64,000 nucleotides of DNA from Macrothele yani. Lineage: Eukaryota > Arthropoda > Arachnida > Araneae > Macrothelidae. The translations under genes and the position numbers were made by a program. The notes beneath the pieces are model-generated. The model had not been told where the DNA came from. It worked only from the letters and a program-made list of their open reading frames with translations, and did not search any database. The stretch is taken from NCBI GenBank assembly GCA_039090855.1, contig CM077022.1, positions 73,370,971 through 73,434,970 of the forward strand, in the 5' to 3' direction. How positions within the stretch are numbered: position 1 is the stretch's first letter; every line of letters starts with the position of its first letter. Positions 53,282 through 63,789 of this stretch are shown piece after piece.

Positions 53282-53310
53282 ATTTTCAAAAAAAAAAAAA
53301 GAAAAAAAGA
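53282..53310. repeat. A-rich tract
   Basis: Poly(A) interrupted by single G. Not tied to a SINE. Confidence 0.5.
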
Positions 53311-53459
53311 ACAACTAACCGTCGATTCCGGCGGGTTTCGTCTAGTTCCGTTTATTTCAGAAAAGTCCGTTTGAAGTTTTCCGTATTTAGACAGAAATTT
53401 CGCAAAATCGAAAACGCTGAAATTTTCAGCCCTTACTCCAGAGAAATTCGGGTGATTTA

Positions 53460-53660
53460 GTTATTTACATTTCTGTTGGAACTTATTATGGTTTTGAATA
53501 CGTTTTTAATAATTTCATTTATTCTATAGCAACACTTATCACAAATTAAGTTTTTTTTTTCACGTGATCTTTCGAAGCCACAGAATGTAGTGGAACTTGA
53601 GATTTTTTTAAAACTGACAACAACAAATTGTGAAACGTACTGTTTTATAGTATTATTTTA
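53460..53660. repeat. Dispersed repeat D2, copy 1
   Basis: About 200 bp similar to 63790-64000: both contain TTTCTGTTGGA, then GTGGAACTTG, then TTTTTTAAAACTGACAA or close variants in the same order. Diverged, borders uncertain. Confidence 0.55.
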
Positions 53661-53803
53661 TAAAACTTCTAAATATAAAATTTACTCTTGATAGCTGTAA
53701 CAGCTTTTAGCTGAAGCACTCCACAGACTGTTACATAGACATCGTACAATCACCTGTAAAATACCCGGTTTCTTACGGTAACATAATATTAATAGCTGGT
53801 GCA

Positions 53804-54015
53804 CGAAATGGGAGAGAGGGGAAGAAATATCCTGTGCCACAATAACTAAAATTCATGCGATATGCTGTCCACAAAATGGGGGGGAGGGGAAAAGAAATAT
53901 CCTGTGCCACAATAACTAAAATTCATGCGATATGCTGTCCACAAAATGGGGGGGGGGGGCAAAAGAAATATCCTGTGCCACAATAACTAAAATTCATGCG
54001 ATATGCTATCCACAA
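53804..54015. repeat. 70-bp tandem repeat, three units
   Basis: Units with GAAATATCCTGTGCCACAAT start at 53824, 53894 and 53965, nearly identical, joined by variable G runs (up to 12 G at 53948-53959). Confidence 0.95.
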
Positions 54016-54285
54016 TATCCGATCTCCCTACAGAACTTCAAAATGAGATTCTTGGAGAGACAATTGAAATTTAACAGTTAAATACACCAAGTATTCGCGC
54101 GAATCTCTCCTATTACCGTAATGTTTTCGTCATATGCATACGGAAAAAGTGAGAACGGAGTTTTCCGTTAATATATGAAAGGAATTGCTGAAAGGATCCT
54201 GAAAATTCAGAAATTTCCGTTAACAGATCTAAAAAACGGCAATTCACTGTCAATATAAGAAAGGAATTGCGGAAAGGTTTCTGAA

Positions 54286-54506
54286 CGTCCCGCTGGCATA
54301 GTGGTTTAAGCAATGGCTTCTGATCATTCGTCCCAGATGGGTCCAGTTTCGAATCCCGGTGAGGCATGGATATGTTGTGTTTGTCTTACGGCACTGGCTC
54401 TCTCACTTTCCTGTAACCAGTGACCCTAAATTAGGGACAGGCGACGACTTATAGCCCATCGAGATGCTCGCGGTGGTTGTTAAACCCCAATAATAATAAA
54501 AAAAAA
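54286..54506 (+). mobile_element. SINE S1, copy 10
   Basis: Diverged plus-strand copy (head CGTCCCGCTGGCATAGTGG) with tail AATAATAATAAAAAAAAA. It joins directly to R146 copy 3; the only target duplication found spans both (see findings). Confidence 0.88.
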
Positions 54507-55229
54507 GTTAGTAAAATCATGCAATGCATTGATTTATGATACGCTTTCCAACATACCAGAAATCATTATTCAAGTTATGAGGATAATGGCTGTAGAATAA
54601 ATCTCGCTCCTATGACCTGACCTTTGACCCCATTTCGATGCTATACAACAGAACCGGTAAAGTTATACTTCCAGAACAACATGATAAAGTATTGTCTGAA
54701 TCGAAGCATTTTTACGTAAGTTATGACGCATAAGGGCGATGGAATAGATCCCGCTCCTATGTCTTGACTTTTGATCCCACTTGACCCATTTTCAATAGGG
54801 TTCGTCCCCAGGTGGTCCTCTACTACATGCTAAAATTTAATCGAAATCAAACCATATTTACGCAAATTATGACGCGTAAGGGCAATAGAATGCATCCCGC
54901 TCCTATGTCCTGACCTTTGACTCCACTTCGCCCATTTTCAATAGGGTTCGTCCCCAGGTGGTCCCCTACGACATGCTAAAATTTCATCGAAATCGAACCA
55001 TGTTTATGCAAGTTATGACGCATAAGGGCAATGGATCCCGCTCCTATGTCGTAACCTTTAACCCCATTTCGTCCATTTTCAATAGGGTTCGTCCCCAGGG
55101 TGTCCCCTACCAGCTACTACATACTAAAATTTCATCGAAATCGAACCGTTTTTACGCGAGTTATCGTGCCGACAGACGGACAAAGCTGGAGCATAAACGC
55201 TTCTTCAACCTACGGTCGGAAAGCGTAAA
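54507..55229. repeat. Dispersed repeat R146, copy 3, expanded
   Basis: Starts AGTTAGTAAAATCATG, TACGCTTTCCAACATACC, and ends TCGGAAAGCGT. It contains four consecutive units of about 146 bp starting near 54574, 54721, 54867 and 55013, the last three beginning TTATGACGC. Each has CTGACCTTTGAC, CCCATTTTCAATAGGGTTCG and AAATTTCATCGAAATCGAA or variants. Confidence 0.9.
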
Positions 55230-55952
55230 AAAGGTTTCTGTAAACTGAGAATTTTCCTGCATGGCTTCCGTAATATTCAGGTTTCTTTCTGTTATTTCAC
55301 GGAAAAGGCTGTATCAGAAATATGCTTCGTTAATTCACGAAATTAATCACGGAAAGGGAATTTCATAATTTTTTTACAGTGTAGAGCAGTTTTAATTCTT
55401 TAGAGCAGGAGGTCTTCTGCCTTTTCAGAATCGCGGACAACATGACAAAATGGAATAGCACTCACGCATCACGTGAAAAGTAAAAATGCATGTGTTTACG
55501 ATGAATATCCATTATTTCAGAGCGATTTTGAATCCTAAAACTAACTTTCGGAAACAGGAACGATCCAGTTAATGTGATATCTATGTTACCAAAAATTCCG
55601 AAGTAGGTACCTGATATGCCTATATTTTTCAGAACACTTTGAAATTTTTAGTTATATAATTTATGGCAGCATAGCTCATAGCTGATTTGGGAATTTCAAA
55701 GCCTATGCACTCAAGGTATCTGAATATTCATTTCACCATTTCCAAAATGTATTTGTTACCATTTTAGAATTTCCTTTGCTGGCGTCTCGCGGGCCATTAA
55801 AAAGTGTTCCGCTGTCACTGGTTGAAGACCCCTGTTCTAGAGGAAGCAGAAGCCTTGCGTTATATTTGCAATAAGTGGCAGAGAACGATAGATGAAAGTC
55901 TGAAACGGGCCGGGCTTTCAAATTAAGGCCAGTGCAGACCTCTAATGTGAAT

Positions 55953-57380
55953 TATACGTCGCTTTTGGTAAGGTCTTGAGGAGGTAGCATAAAGTGGAGC
56001 AGTGCGCAAACTGATTGGGACAAAGGATAAATCTCCAAATTTTTACGCATTTTAAGAAAAAAGTAACATACTGTAACCTTGCTTTACAGTTGTATAAAAT
56101 ACATCCTCCTTTGGCTGCAGTGACCTCTTGAACGTGTTTTGGCATTGACTCCACCAGCTTAGAGCAAATGTTTTTCACTTCATTATCGTGGAACCACACT
56201 TTTATTTATCAAATGTTTCTTTGTTGAACAGTCCGTTTTCTTAAGGCGTTTTTTCAGAATACTTAAATTTCCAATTGAGTTTAAGTCTGGAGAATTTCCA
56301 GTTCAATCCGACACATTGGTCCTGTTTCCCTGCCCGAACTTCTTTACTACTTTCGACTTGAGGCATGTGGCAAAGTAAGCCATGCTGATAAATACACAGT
56401 TGACGTGGACCAGGAACATCAAATAGAAGTCATCGCTCTTTCCACGTTTATAAGTGAGTCACGGAAAAATTATCATCATCCGCCACCGGGAATCAAACCC
56501 AGGGTCTTCTAGTTACGCGTATTTACCATTCATTCGCCTTTTAGTTATTTGATCAGTTGCTGCTGTTCATCTGTGGTGAATCCCCAGCATTGTGCGGGGC
56601 TCCAAAGAAGCAACCCTGCCATGTGGTTTGGCAGTTTGTCGTTTGTGAGTCTGGAGAATTTCGAGGGTGCAGTGGAAGCATATCCGGCGCATAATTGGAA
56701 GACCCTGGGTTCGATTCCCGGTGGCGGCCGATGGGAATTTTTCCGTGACTCACTTATAAACGTGGAAAGAGCGATGACTTCTATTTGATGATAAGCCATG
56801 CTGAAATATGCCTTTTCCATTTGCAAAGGTCTGCAGGAAGGGCACAACTCTACATATTAGAATTTCAATGTATTTTGACGCATTAATTTAGCACGCCATC
56901 GATTGGGACTAGGTTCACAGGCCCACTGGTGAAATACCCACAAAACATCGCTATCGGAGGGTATTTTACAGTTTGTTGAAGGTGCACAGTTTTCACGGGC
57001 TCTTCAGTGCTTCGTCTGACAACGTTTGCTGTGTATCTGTGAACAACAAAACGTGTCTCATCAGAGAAAACTATCTTTATCCAGTTATCACAGCTTCTAC
57101 ATTTTTAGACTTTAGTGCAAATGCCCGACGTTTTTCCTTCATGGCAGACGCCAACACGCCCACAATTGCTTTTTTTTATTGGCTTTCTTGCCTTCCGGCC
57201 AGCTTCAACATGACTACGCCGTACAGTTGACGCACCAACGTTAACACCACTAACTAATAAATGGCTCTAAAGATCCTTATTTTTTATTTTGAGAGTGAAT
57301 TTGGCAATTTTTGGGTAGAATTTTATCTGTTCTGGTCTACATTTTCTTTCACATTTCCCTTTCCTTTTTGGAGACAATGA
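55953..57380 (-). pseudogene. Degraded Tc1 transposase with inverted SINE pair inside
   Basis: On minus, from about 57380: PKRKGKCERKCRPEQIKFYP, then VSGVNVGASTVRR, KARKPIKKSNCG, IKIVFSDETRFVVHRYTA (first Asp), KTVHLQQTVKYPPIAMFCGY and VPIDGVL. A duplication-flanked insertion (56388-56790) interrupts. It resumes with MAYFATCLKSKVVKKFGQGN, NSPDLNSIGNLSILKKRL, where relatives have SIENLW, so Glu is Gly. The C-terminus is SKLVESMPKHVQEVTAAKGG near 56140. No terminal repeats identified. Confidence 0.8.
56388..56790. mobile_element. Inverted pair of SINE family S4
   Basis: Arms at about 56418-56515 and 56692-56790 are inverted copies about 95 percent alike over nearly 100 bp. The right arm reads GACCCTGGGTTCGATTCCCG (B box) and ends ACTTCTATTTGATG. 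The pair is flanked by a duplication TAAGCCATGCTG (56376-56387 and 56792-56803), so it entered as one unit or formed in place. Confidence 0.8.
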
Positions 57381-57384
57381 TCCA

Positions 57385-58095
57385 GTACATCGGCACCCAT
57401 AGGGAGGGGCAAGAGGGGCGCTTACCTTTCCCTGGAAATCTGACTGTCATTTGAGTTCTTGGGAGGCACTACAAAGATTTTTGCCGTCTCATTAATTCTG
57501 TTTGCTAATTTTTATGTTGAACTTCTGGAGGCGTGAGTGCGTTTAGTAAAAACACTGGGAATTTGCAGTAGAAAGTAATAATATTCAGAACTTTGTCTTG
57601 GGGGTGCTTTTTTCCTTCTTCATGATCAATTGAATGATCATCGGAGTTTTGTGATACATGGGACATACATGGCCAAAAGGCGCAAGGCTCAGAACAACAA
57701 CAAAGTAATTTATTTCATTGTCCCAACATGCTGTCGAATTTCATCTATCAGTCTTTTTTATGTAGTTTCTAGGTCGTATGGTTTTCATTTAAATTTATCT
57801 ATGTGTGTGTGGTAAAAATAGTTAGAGGATACAGACGGCACAGTGGAAGTTTCCGCAAGATGTATGTTTATCAATATTGTCTAAGCGCTTATTTGAGTGA
57901 CAAATTCATTTTTTCTTTTTCTGCGTCTTACTTGTCTTGTATGTTAATTATTTGATAATTTAACCATTTGAGTGTATGTATTCATCTATCGATTTAAAAT
58001 CATCATATTTAGATTGACAACATGATCACCTGTTCTGTACGTCACGCCTGTAGGTTACTTATATGTCTCCCCACCCAAAATGCTCCTTCAGTACT
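57385..58095. other. Unassigned spacer
   Basis: Begins with a GC-rich patch (AGGGGCAAGAGGGGCGC) that could be a DNA-transposon end; otherwise nothing recognised. Confidence 0.35.
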
Positions 58096-58100
58096 TCCAT

Positions 58101-58128
58101 CTGAGGATGGTCTTTAGGAAGACCGAAA
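58101..58128 (+). ncRNA. Hammerhead-like core, solitary
   Basis: CTGAGGA (58101-58107), perfect six-pair stem II GGUCUU/AAGACC (58109-58114, 58119-58124) with loop UAGG, then GAAA (58125-58128). No Penelope coding is recognisable upstream, so this is probably a 3' end fragment of another Penelope-like copy. Confidence 0.6.
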
Positions 58129-58139
58129 GTTCTCACGGC

Positions 58140-58660
58140 TTTATTTGTAATCGTTTAATTTACACAATAAATAAGTTCTTCGCTTCATCGGAAGCCTGCG
58201 TAGTATTTTAATTATCGTGCGTTTAAGATTGCTACCTTAAGCTTTTATGATTGATGTATGTTTATGCTATTTATGTTAACAGTTTCAATTTCTGCCCTCA
58301 ATTCTAGAAATGCTAGATCTCCCCACGCCAACAGCAGAGACAATTTCTTCCACAGTTTTAGGCGTGTGCTGTGTAAAAGCAAGAATATTTACCCTCTTTG
58401 GAGCAATGTCATTTTCACGTAACAAGCAACACACATTGCCTCACCTAGATAGCAAGAACAACATGCGCCTACCACAAACTCTGGCACACAAAACCAATCA
58501 AACCGGTTCATGCTGTTCAAGGTCAATCACCCATAACAGCCCATGGCAAGGAAAAATTGTTAGATCCATACCTGTGTACCAAATCAAAATTACAAGACAA
58601 CCTGGGCTTCTCCCAGTAAGTTTGCACACTACTCTATCTTTCGTGTTACGTTTGTTCCTT
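58140..58660. other. Unassigned spacer
   Basis: A 132-codon open frame at 58310-58708 has no recognisable domain and ends in SINE sequence; judged to be chance. Confidence 0.35.
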
Positions 58661-58661
58661 T

Positions 58662-58760
58662 CGGGATTTAACGACCACGTCATAGGCAGTTACCCTTCCC
58701 TGATTTAGGGCCACAAGTTCCTTCAATGAAAGGTGGAGAACAGCGCCGTGGGGCATGTTC
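58662..58760 (-). mobile_element. SINE S1 fragment, copy 11
   Basis: Diverged body only (GGGATTTAACGACCAC, CCCTGATTTAGGGCCAC). The tRNA head is missing or replaced. Confidence 0.7.
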
Positions 58761-58899
58761 AACACCAGAAGGAAGCACCTCTGGCCGCTGGAGCATTTTG
58801 TGTTACCGATAAGGAATCAAATAATGGGCTCAGTTTGTTGAACCTGGTGGCAAGTGTTATAGAAATGCATTTCGCAACCTATAGCGTAAACGTCATTTG

Positions 58900-59033
58900 C
58901 CGGTGGTGGAGTATTGAATACGCATCCTCCTGCTCCGGAGTTGAATGGTTTGCCAATTAAGCTACACCAACGAAATTTGTCACTGCAGCTTTCCCGCCTA
59001 GACATGTACGTCACCTTGGGGTAGGCACGTCAC
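58900..59033 (-). mobile_element. tRNA-derived SINE distantly related to S3
   Basis: On minus it begins GTGACGTGCCTACCCCAAGG, close to the S3 leader, followed by a tRNA-like GTGTAGCTTAATTGGCAAAC. The B-box region is decayed. Probably an old S3 relative. Confidence 0.55.
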
Positions 59034-59309
59034 AAACAATAAAACACCTCTCACTCTGCGTATATGCCTGTTTACTTTAATTTTTTTCTGAGTTGATTTC
59101 CCTCCTAGCATTGCAGACTTAACCTAAGTAGAGAGAAAGAGAGAGAAAAGCTACGCTTCCTGTAACATTATTTTTGAAGACTGCCAAAGGAGTTCATTCT
59201 CTGTACTCTAGAACCTTTGCATTTATTCGACTGTTTAGCCTCACGACTCTCCAATACGAACATTCCACGTGAATATGTTTGAATATAAAATACAGTATTC
59301 CCTATTTTC

Positions 59310-59412
59310 TGTCGGGGTTTAACGACTACCGTCAACAACTCTAAAGGCTATAAGCAGTCGCCCGTCCCTAGTTTAGGGCCAATGGCTTCAGGGAGGGAGA
59401 GAGAGAGACAGT
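59310..59412 (-). mobile_element. SINE S1 fragment, copy 12
   Basis: Body only, from GGGGTTTAACGACTACCG to the AGGGAGAGAG region; the tRNA head is replaced by sequence of the hAT-like end that follows. Confidence 0.75.
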
Positions 59413-59419
59413 GCCTGTC

Positions 59420-59464
59420 TCAGTCGGGTTGGGTCAAACATTTCAGTCCCGTGCAAGTCTCTAG
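59420..59464 (-). mobile_element. Isolated hAT-like terminus
   Basis: The complement reads CTAGAGACTTGCACGGGACT, then GAAATGTTTGACCC, sharing the GTTTGACCC block with the left end of the hAT at 4586. The partner end was not found. Confidence 0.45.
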
Positions 59465-59465
59465 T

Positions 59466-60229
59466 GTAGGTATTCAAGGGAAATATCCCGGTGACGATCG
59501 TTTGGGACTCCAAGGAAATTCTGCAAGTGGATTACATGCCTCACAAAACGACAATCACTGGAGTTGTCTGCGCTGCCTGCTTGAAAGGTCTACGGAATGC
59601 CATTAAGGCTGTCTTTCGAGCCTACACTCACCAATGGCGGAAATTGAAATTTACATTCTGAAATATATCAAATGAAATAAGAGCTTTGGAAATTGGCGAC
59701 ACGATACGAAATGTACTAAAGTTGAACGTATGATGTAGAAACTGCGAAAAAATCAAGTTATTTATATGCGTAATGAAAATATTAATGTAACGGCATGTGC
59801 CGTCACTACATTCTAAATATTCGTTAGGAAAAAATAAAATATAAAAATAAACGTTGAGTAAATACGTACATATTACCATAACTGAAACAAACACAAGTAG
59901 TGCCATCTAGTGTTGTCAAAAGTAATCTAGATTTTTAGCAGCACTATAGAACCAATAAGCAGATCATAAGCAGATAAGCAGTTGTTCAATGACTTATGGT
60001 GATAAGTATTTGCAGAAAGCTTAGTTTTATATTGTTTTCCTCCTAACGACTTTTGGGAATGTAAATACCGCCACATACCGTTAAATTACAATTATTATTG
60101 CACATATAAATGCCTTAATTTTTTGCAGCTACTACACCACACCTTCAGCTTTAGGGCATTTCTTATCGTGTCACCACTTTTCAAAGCTTTTGGTTCATTT
60201 TTTATACTGCAGAATATGAATTTTCGTTT
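59466..60229. other. Unassigned spacer
   Basis: Nothing recognised. Confidence 0.4.
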
Positions 60230-60570
60230 CCATCATTGATGAGTATATGCTCCAAAGATATCCTTAAGGGAAAGCACAGAGATAAGCCGAGCGACGGAAT
60301 ACTCTTATTGAACGACGATGCTCCAGTGAACAGGTCCCAAATTACATACAGTCTGCCATTTTGAACTGTGGTTTCCAAGAATTACAACATCCACTCTATA
60401 GCCCAGATTTCGCTCCTTGTCATTATTTTGTTTTCAGGCATCTTGAGAAAAACATGCGAGGACTCCGTTTTTCGAGTGACAAAGAGATCAAGAATGCTGT
60501 TTCCGAATGGTTTGAGGCAAATGAAGAGCACGTCTATTTTTCTGGGCTTTCTTCTCTAACCATGAATTAG
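60230..60570 (+). pseudogene. Mariner transposase C-terminal fragment, third Asp changed to His
   Basis: Reads GILLLNDDAPVNRSQIT (second Asp region, usually LLHDNAPVH), a shift, then NCGFQELQHPLYSPDFAPCH, YFVFRHLEKNMRGLRFSSDK and WFEANEEHVYFSGLSS. The PCHYF block is PCDYF in relatives, so the third catalytic Asp is His. The N-terminal half is absent. Confidence 0.85.
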
Positions 60571-60574
60571 AGAT

Positions 60575-61704
60575 TGATCTTAAAGGGGAATATATTGAAA
60601 AGCAATAAAGCAAATTTGAGTGCTCCTCAATTCCTTCATATCTAGGTAGATTACTTTTCTAATGGCCCTCGTTGCTTGAATTAGATGAAAAGCCCCCTCT
60701 CCGCGAGTTTGTGAGATTCCTTTGGGATTTACTGCGCAATTAAACACCTGAGTAAGGAAATTATGTCTCAGGAAGAGTTTTGAAGATAATTCCTGAGTTG
60801 TTAAAAGCAGTTGTAAGGGAAAGGGTAACACTGAAACAAATGATTTGGTTAATCGTGGGCTTTAACTAATGAGAACGAAGACGCTCATGCAGCCTCTCAT
60901 TTCAAATAACGATGCTTGTGTATTTTAATAGCAACTTCTCGAAAGCATGGGGACACATTTTCATAAAAGTGGAGTAGGTAAGTTAATAATTAAAGGATAA
61001 AAAACTTCACAGAAATTTAACAACATTTTCGTCTGATTGTCGGAAACAATGGCAAAGTAAATTGAGACGAAATAAAATGTTTTTATTTTTGCTGCCTTTC
61101 CTGTCAAAACATTTTAATAGAATTCTAGCCATCTTCTTGAGCATTTGTTTCATATTAATGGACTCTTGGCCAGTAGCGTATACAGGATGCTGGTATTGGG
61201 AGGGTTTACAAAAAAAAAGTCTTCCCAGAAATAGTATTGCAGGCAATTTTTTTAAAGGGACGATTCAATCAACCGATTAATCGACTAAAGAATTTTGATT
61301 AATCAGTTAACATTTTTAGTGGATTCATACCCCAACAATGCATGGTATAATCTTAAATGTTAAAAGTAAACAATGCCCCCGTTACAGTGTGAAATATTTA
61401 TTTTCTGACTTATTTTAAACGTAACTCAATTCGACGTGCAATTTTAGATAGTTCATTAGAAATGTAATTAGGAAGGGGCAGACAGGGCGGATACCCAGGG
61501 CTCAAAAATCACGGCTTGCAGTCTGCTTAAAATTGGAATTGAAACTTCTACACCAGTTTCCGGCACACGTAAAGTTCAGATTTCTTCCTCCAAATGTTCA
61601 GGGGATGCCATTTGCTTACATTCAGAAATGAGCGCGCAGTTGTATAGTATAGTACGTCCAAGTAAAGCAGAACCGCTGTCTTCGTCGACAACAATGGGGC
61701 TCCA
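60575..61704. other. Unassigned spacer, 1.1 kb
   Basis: Nothing recognised. Around 61260-61312 there is a short AT-rich imperfect palindrome with repeated ATTAATC/GATTAAT motifs. Confidence 0.4.
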
Positions 61705-62000
61705 AGTTTTCCTTTAGTTGGATGAATAAGGATGTCAGTTTTCTTTAGATGGATGGATAAAAATGTCGCTTCTCTTTAGATGGATGGATAAGGATGTCCC
61801 TTTTCTTTAGTGGGATGGATTTCCTTTAGTTGGATGGATAAGATAAGGATGCTATTTTTCTTTAGTTGGGTGCATAAGATAAGGATGGTATTTTTCTTTA
61901 GTTGGATAAGATAAGAATGCTATTCTTTAGTTGGATGGGTAAGATAAGGATTCTGTTTTTCTTTAGTTCGATGTATATAAGGATGCCGCTCTTATTTTAA
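61705..62000. repeat. Minisatellite, unit about 35-42 bp
   Basis: Seven to eight imperfect units built on CTTTAGTTGGATGGATAAG and ATAAGGATGCTATTTTT, with length variation between units. Confidence 0.9.
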
Positions 62001-62153
62001 TTAGAGAAGATAAGGATGTCGTTCACTTTGTTGAAGATTCTCTGGGAATTATTCGATCAGTACTGTGGCTGTGAGTCACGACTGCCAGCTAGATTTGGCC
62101 CGTTTGATGTGATGCTGAAGGCCAAAACTCTCCGAGACATGCGAAAAGCTGAA

Positions 62154-62167
62154 CGCGCGCGCGCGCG
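62154..62167. repeat. (CG)7 run
   Basis: Fourteen alternating C and G, rare in this AT-rich window. Confidence 0.9.
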
Positions 62168-62216
62168 ATTGTTTGTGTGTATAATAGAAAGACAGATAAG
62201 GGCGCAACATTTTGTG

Positions 62217-62442
62217 TTTTTTTTTTTTTTTTTTTGATTGGAGGTTTAACGACCACCGTGAGCAACTCAATGGGCTATAAACAGTCGCCCGTCCCTAATT
62301 TAGGGTCACTGGTTCCAGGGAAGGGAGAGAGCCAGTGCCGTAAGACAAACACAACATCCATGCCTCAGCGGGATTCGAACCCGGACCCCGTTCGGACGAA
62401 ATATCAAAGGCCATCGCTTAGACCACTGCGCCACCGGGGCGG
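62217..62442 (-). mobile_element. SINE S1, copy 13
   Basis: Full-length minus-strand copy. Flanks CATTTTGTG and CATTTTTTGTG look like a target duplication with a small length change. Confidence 0.93.
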
Positions 62443-62539
62443 CATTTTTTGTGGTTTGCCCCGGGATCAGAAATGACTAGTTACTCCTCTGTAGTTCATC
62501 AAGTACTGCATTAGTTGTAATCGCGATATCTCTATGCAT

Positions 62540-63678
62540 CAGAGATGGAAACGGGTCACGGGTCGTCGGGTCAATGTGTTCCTGACGCGATTTTGACCCG
62601 GTTTTGTTCCCGTTTTATTTTTGAAAAAGAGAAAAACATATTCCAAAAGAAAAAAATAAATAATGCGCGTTCTGCAGTTCTGTAGTCGATACTGGTGCCC
62701 ACCTAGTGAATAATGATTTGCCATGCAAAAATATTGTCTCTTTCTTAAAGCAACGAAGATTTCCACCGACCGACGTCAGACATACCGACACCATATCGTA
62801 AAAAGATACTTCCTTTGCGTTATTTCACAGTGCGATTGTTCAGGGCAAGGTACAGGCAAACGCCATTCGCCTGCTTCTCAGCTGATTCACTCTCTCCGTG
62901 CGAAGTTCACTGAATGACTAACAGTTACTTTTCACATCGCATCTTTTACATTGAACATTCAGAGGTTTTCGATTGATGTGCTAACATCCCGTTTCCATGA
63001 CATGTCATGTCGAAATTAACTCCTTATTTGTTAATATGGATGAATTTAATATTAAAGGAGGTTAAGGAAGGCGTCGAGGCCAACAAATACGCGCTTGTTC
63101 AAAACCACAAGGGGAAAAGTGAATGCTGGAAATTGTTTCGTCTCATTAAGAAACCAATGAATAATTCTGTGTTGTTTTGTTTTGCTTGTTGTTCAAAATG
63201 TGGAAAGTGTATAATTACAAAGAAAGATGTCGACGGTGTAATAAAAGATTATGGAACCAAAAATATGACTGACCATATGAAAGTATGCGCACCTCCATCA
63301 AAGCGTGGATGAAAGAGTGAACAATCTAAATACATTAAAAAAATGCATTTGTGTAATTGTAAATAATGATTCCCATTTGTAATATACTCTATGGTCACGG
63401 TCATAGTCAGCTATTACCTCTGGATTACGCAAAAGAGTGGCACTAAAATTTAATGGCACTAAAATTTAGCAAGTAACCAAATTTTATTATTAAAAAAGAA
63501 TTTCAGTTACTAAATATCAAGCAGGTATTGGGATGAATATATATATTACGTTTATTTGTACATAAATATAAAGTGAGTTTCGAATTTGCAGTTCAAAGCA
63601 GATTTGTCCGGGTCAGTTACAGGTGCGGATCGGGTCGGATCGGGTCAGGTCCGAAATTTTGACCCGTTTTCAACTCTG
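62540..63678 (+). mobile_element. hAT element with BED finger, uninterrupted copy
   Basis: Ends CAGAGATGGAAACGGGTC and CAGAGTTGAAAACGGGTC (complement), with CGGGTCGGATCGGGTC clusters near the right end. It is colinear with the hAT at 4586-8022 in inverse orientation, without the two retroelement inserts. The 8-bp flanks (CTATGCAT left, GCACGAGC right) do not match, so the target duplication has been lost or the copy moved by other means. Confidence 0.88.
63007..63312 (+). CDS. BED zinc-finger reading frame, second copy
   Basis: 101 residues, open, nearly the same protein as at 7235-7546: NLILKEVKEGVEANKYALVQ, HKGKSECWKLFRLI, CSKC, TKNMTDHMKVC. The finger ligands Cys-Cys-His-Cys are all kept; one difference changes Arg to Cys just after CSKCGK. 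A stop follows APPSKRG. No further transposase exon was found before the element's right end, 366 bp downstream. It could be a relic first exon or a domesticated or non-autonomous DNA-binding protein. Confidence 0.5.
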   Translation: MSKLTPYLLIWMNLILKEVKEGVEANKYALVQNHKGKSECWKLFRLIKKPMNNSVLFCFACCSKCGKCIITKKDVDGVIKDYGTKNMTDHMKVCAPPSKRG

Positions 63679-63789
63679 GCACGAGCTGCTCTTGAGCCGG
63701 AAAGCCGCCGAAAGAGTTCTCACGTATCAGATAGAAATCTAGTAGCAAAATGATGAAAGGCCTTTTGCTTTTAATGCGGTGAATTTAGT

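Larger units (their letters stand above)
52282..55944. mobile_element. hAT-like element, 3663 bp, loaded with SINEs and repeats
   Basis: Left end TAGAGCTCTGCAAGGGCC, right end complement TAGAGGTCTGCACTGGCC, with 8-bp duplications CTGTGAAT (52274-52281) and ATGTGAAT (55945-55952), one mismatch. The subterminal GGCCGGGCC clusters are like those of the hAT at 19876. No transposase is recognised inside; the interior holds S3 and S1 SINEs, a 70-bp tandem repeat and R146. Confidence 0.8.

Noticed and set aside
58310..58708. 132-codon gene on the plus strand
   Set aside because: Ends within a decayed SINE and shows no domain.
61705..62000. CRISPR-like array
   Set aside because: Units are contiguous and diverged, without unique spacers; it is a minisatellite in an animal genome.
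62532..63686. An 8-bp target duplication for the second BED hAT copy
   Set aside because: CTATGCAT and GCACGAGC do not match, so none is claimed.
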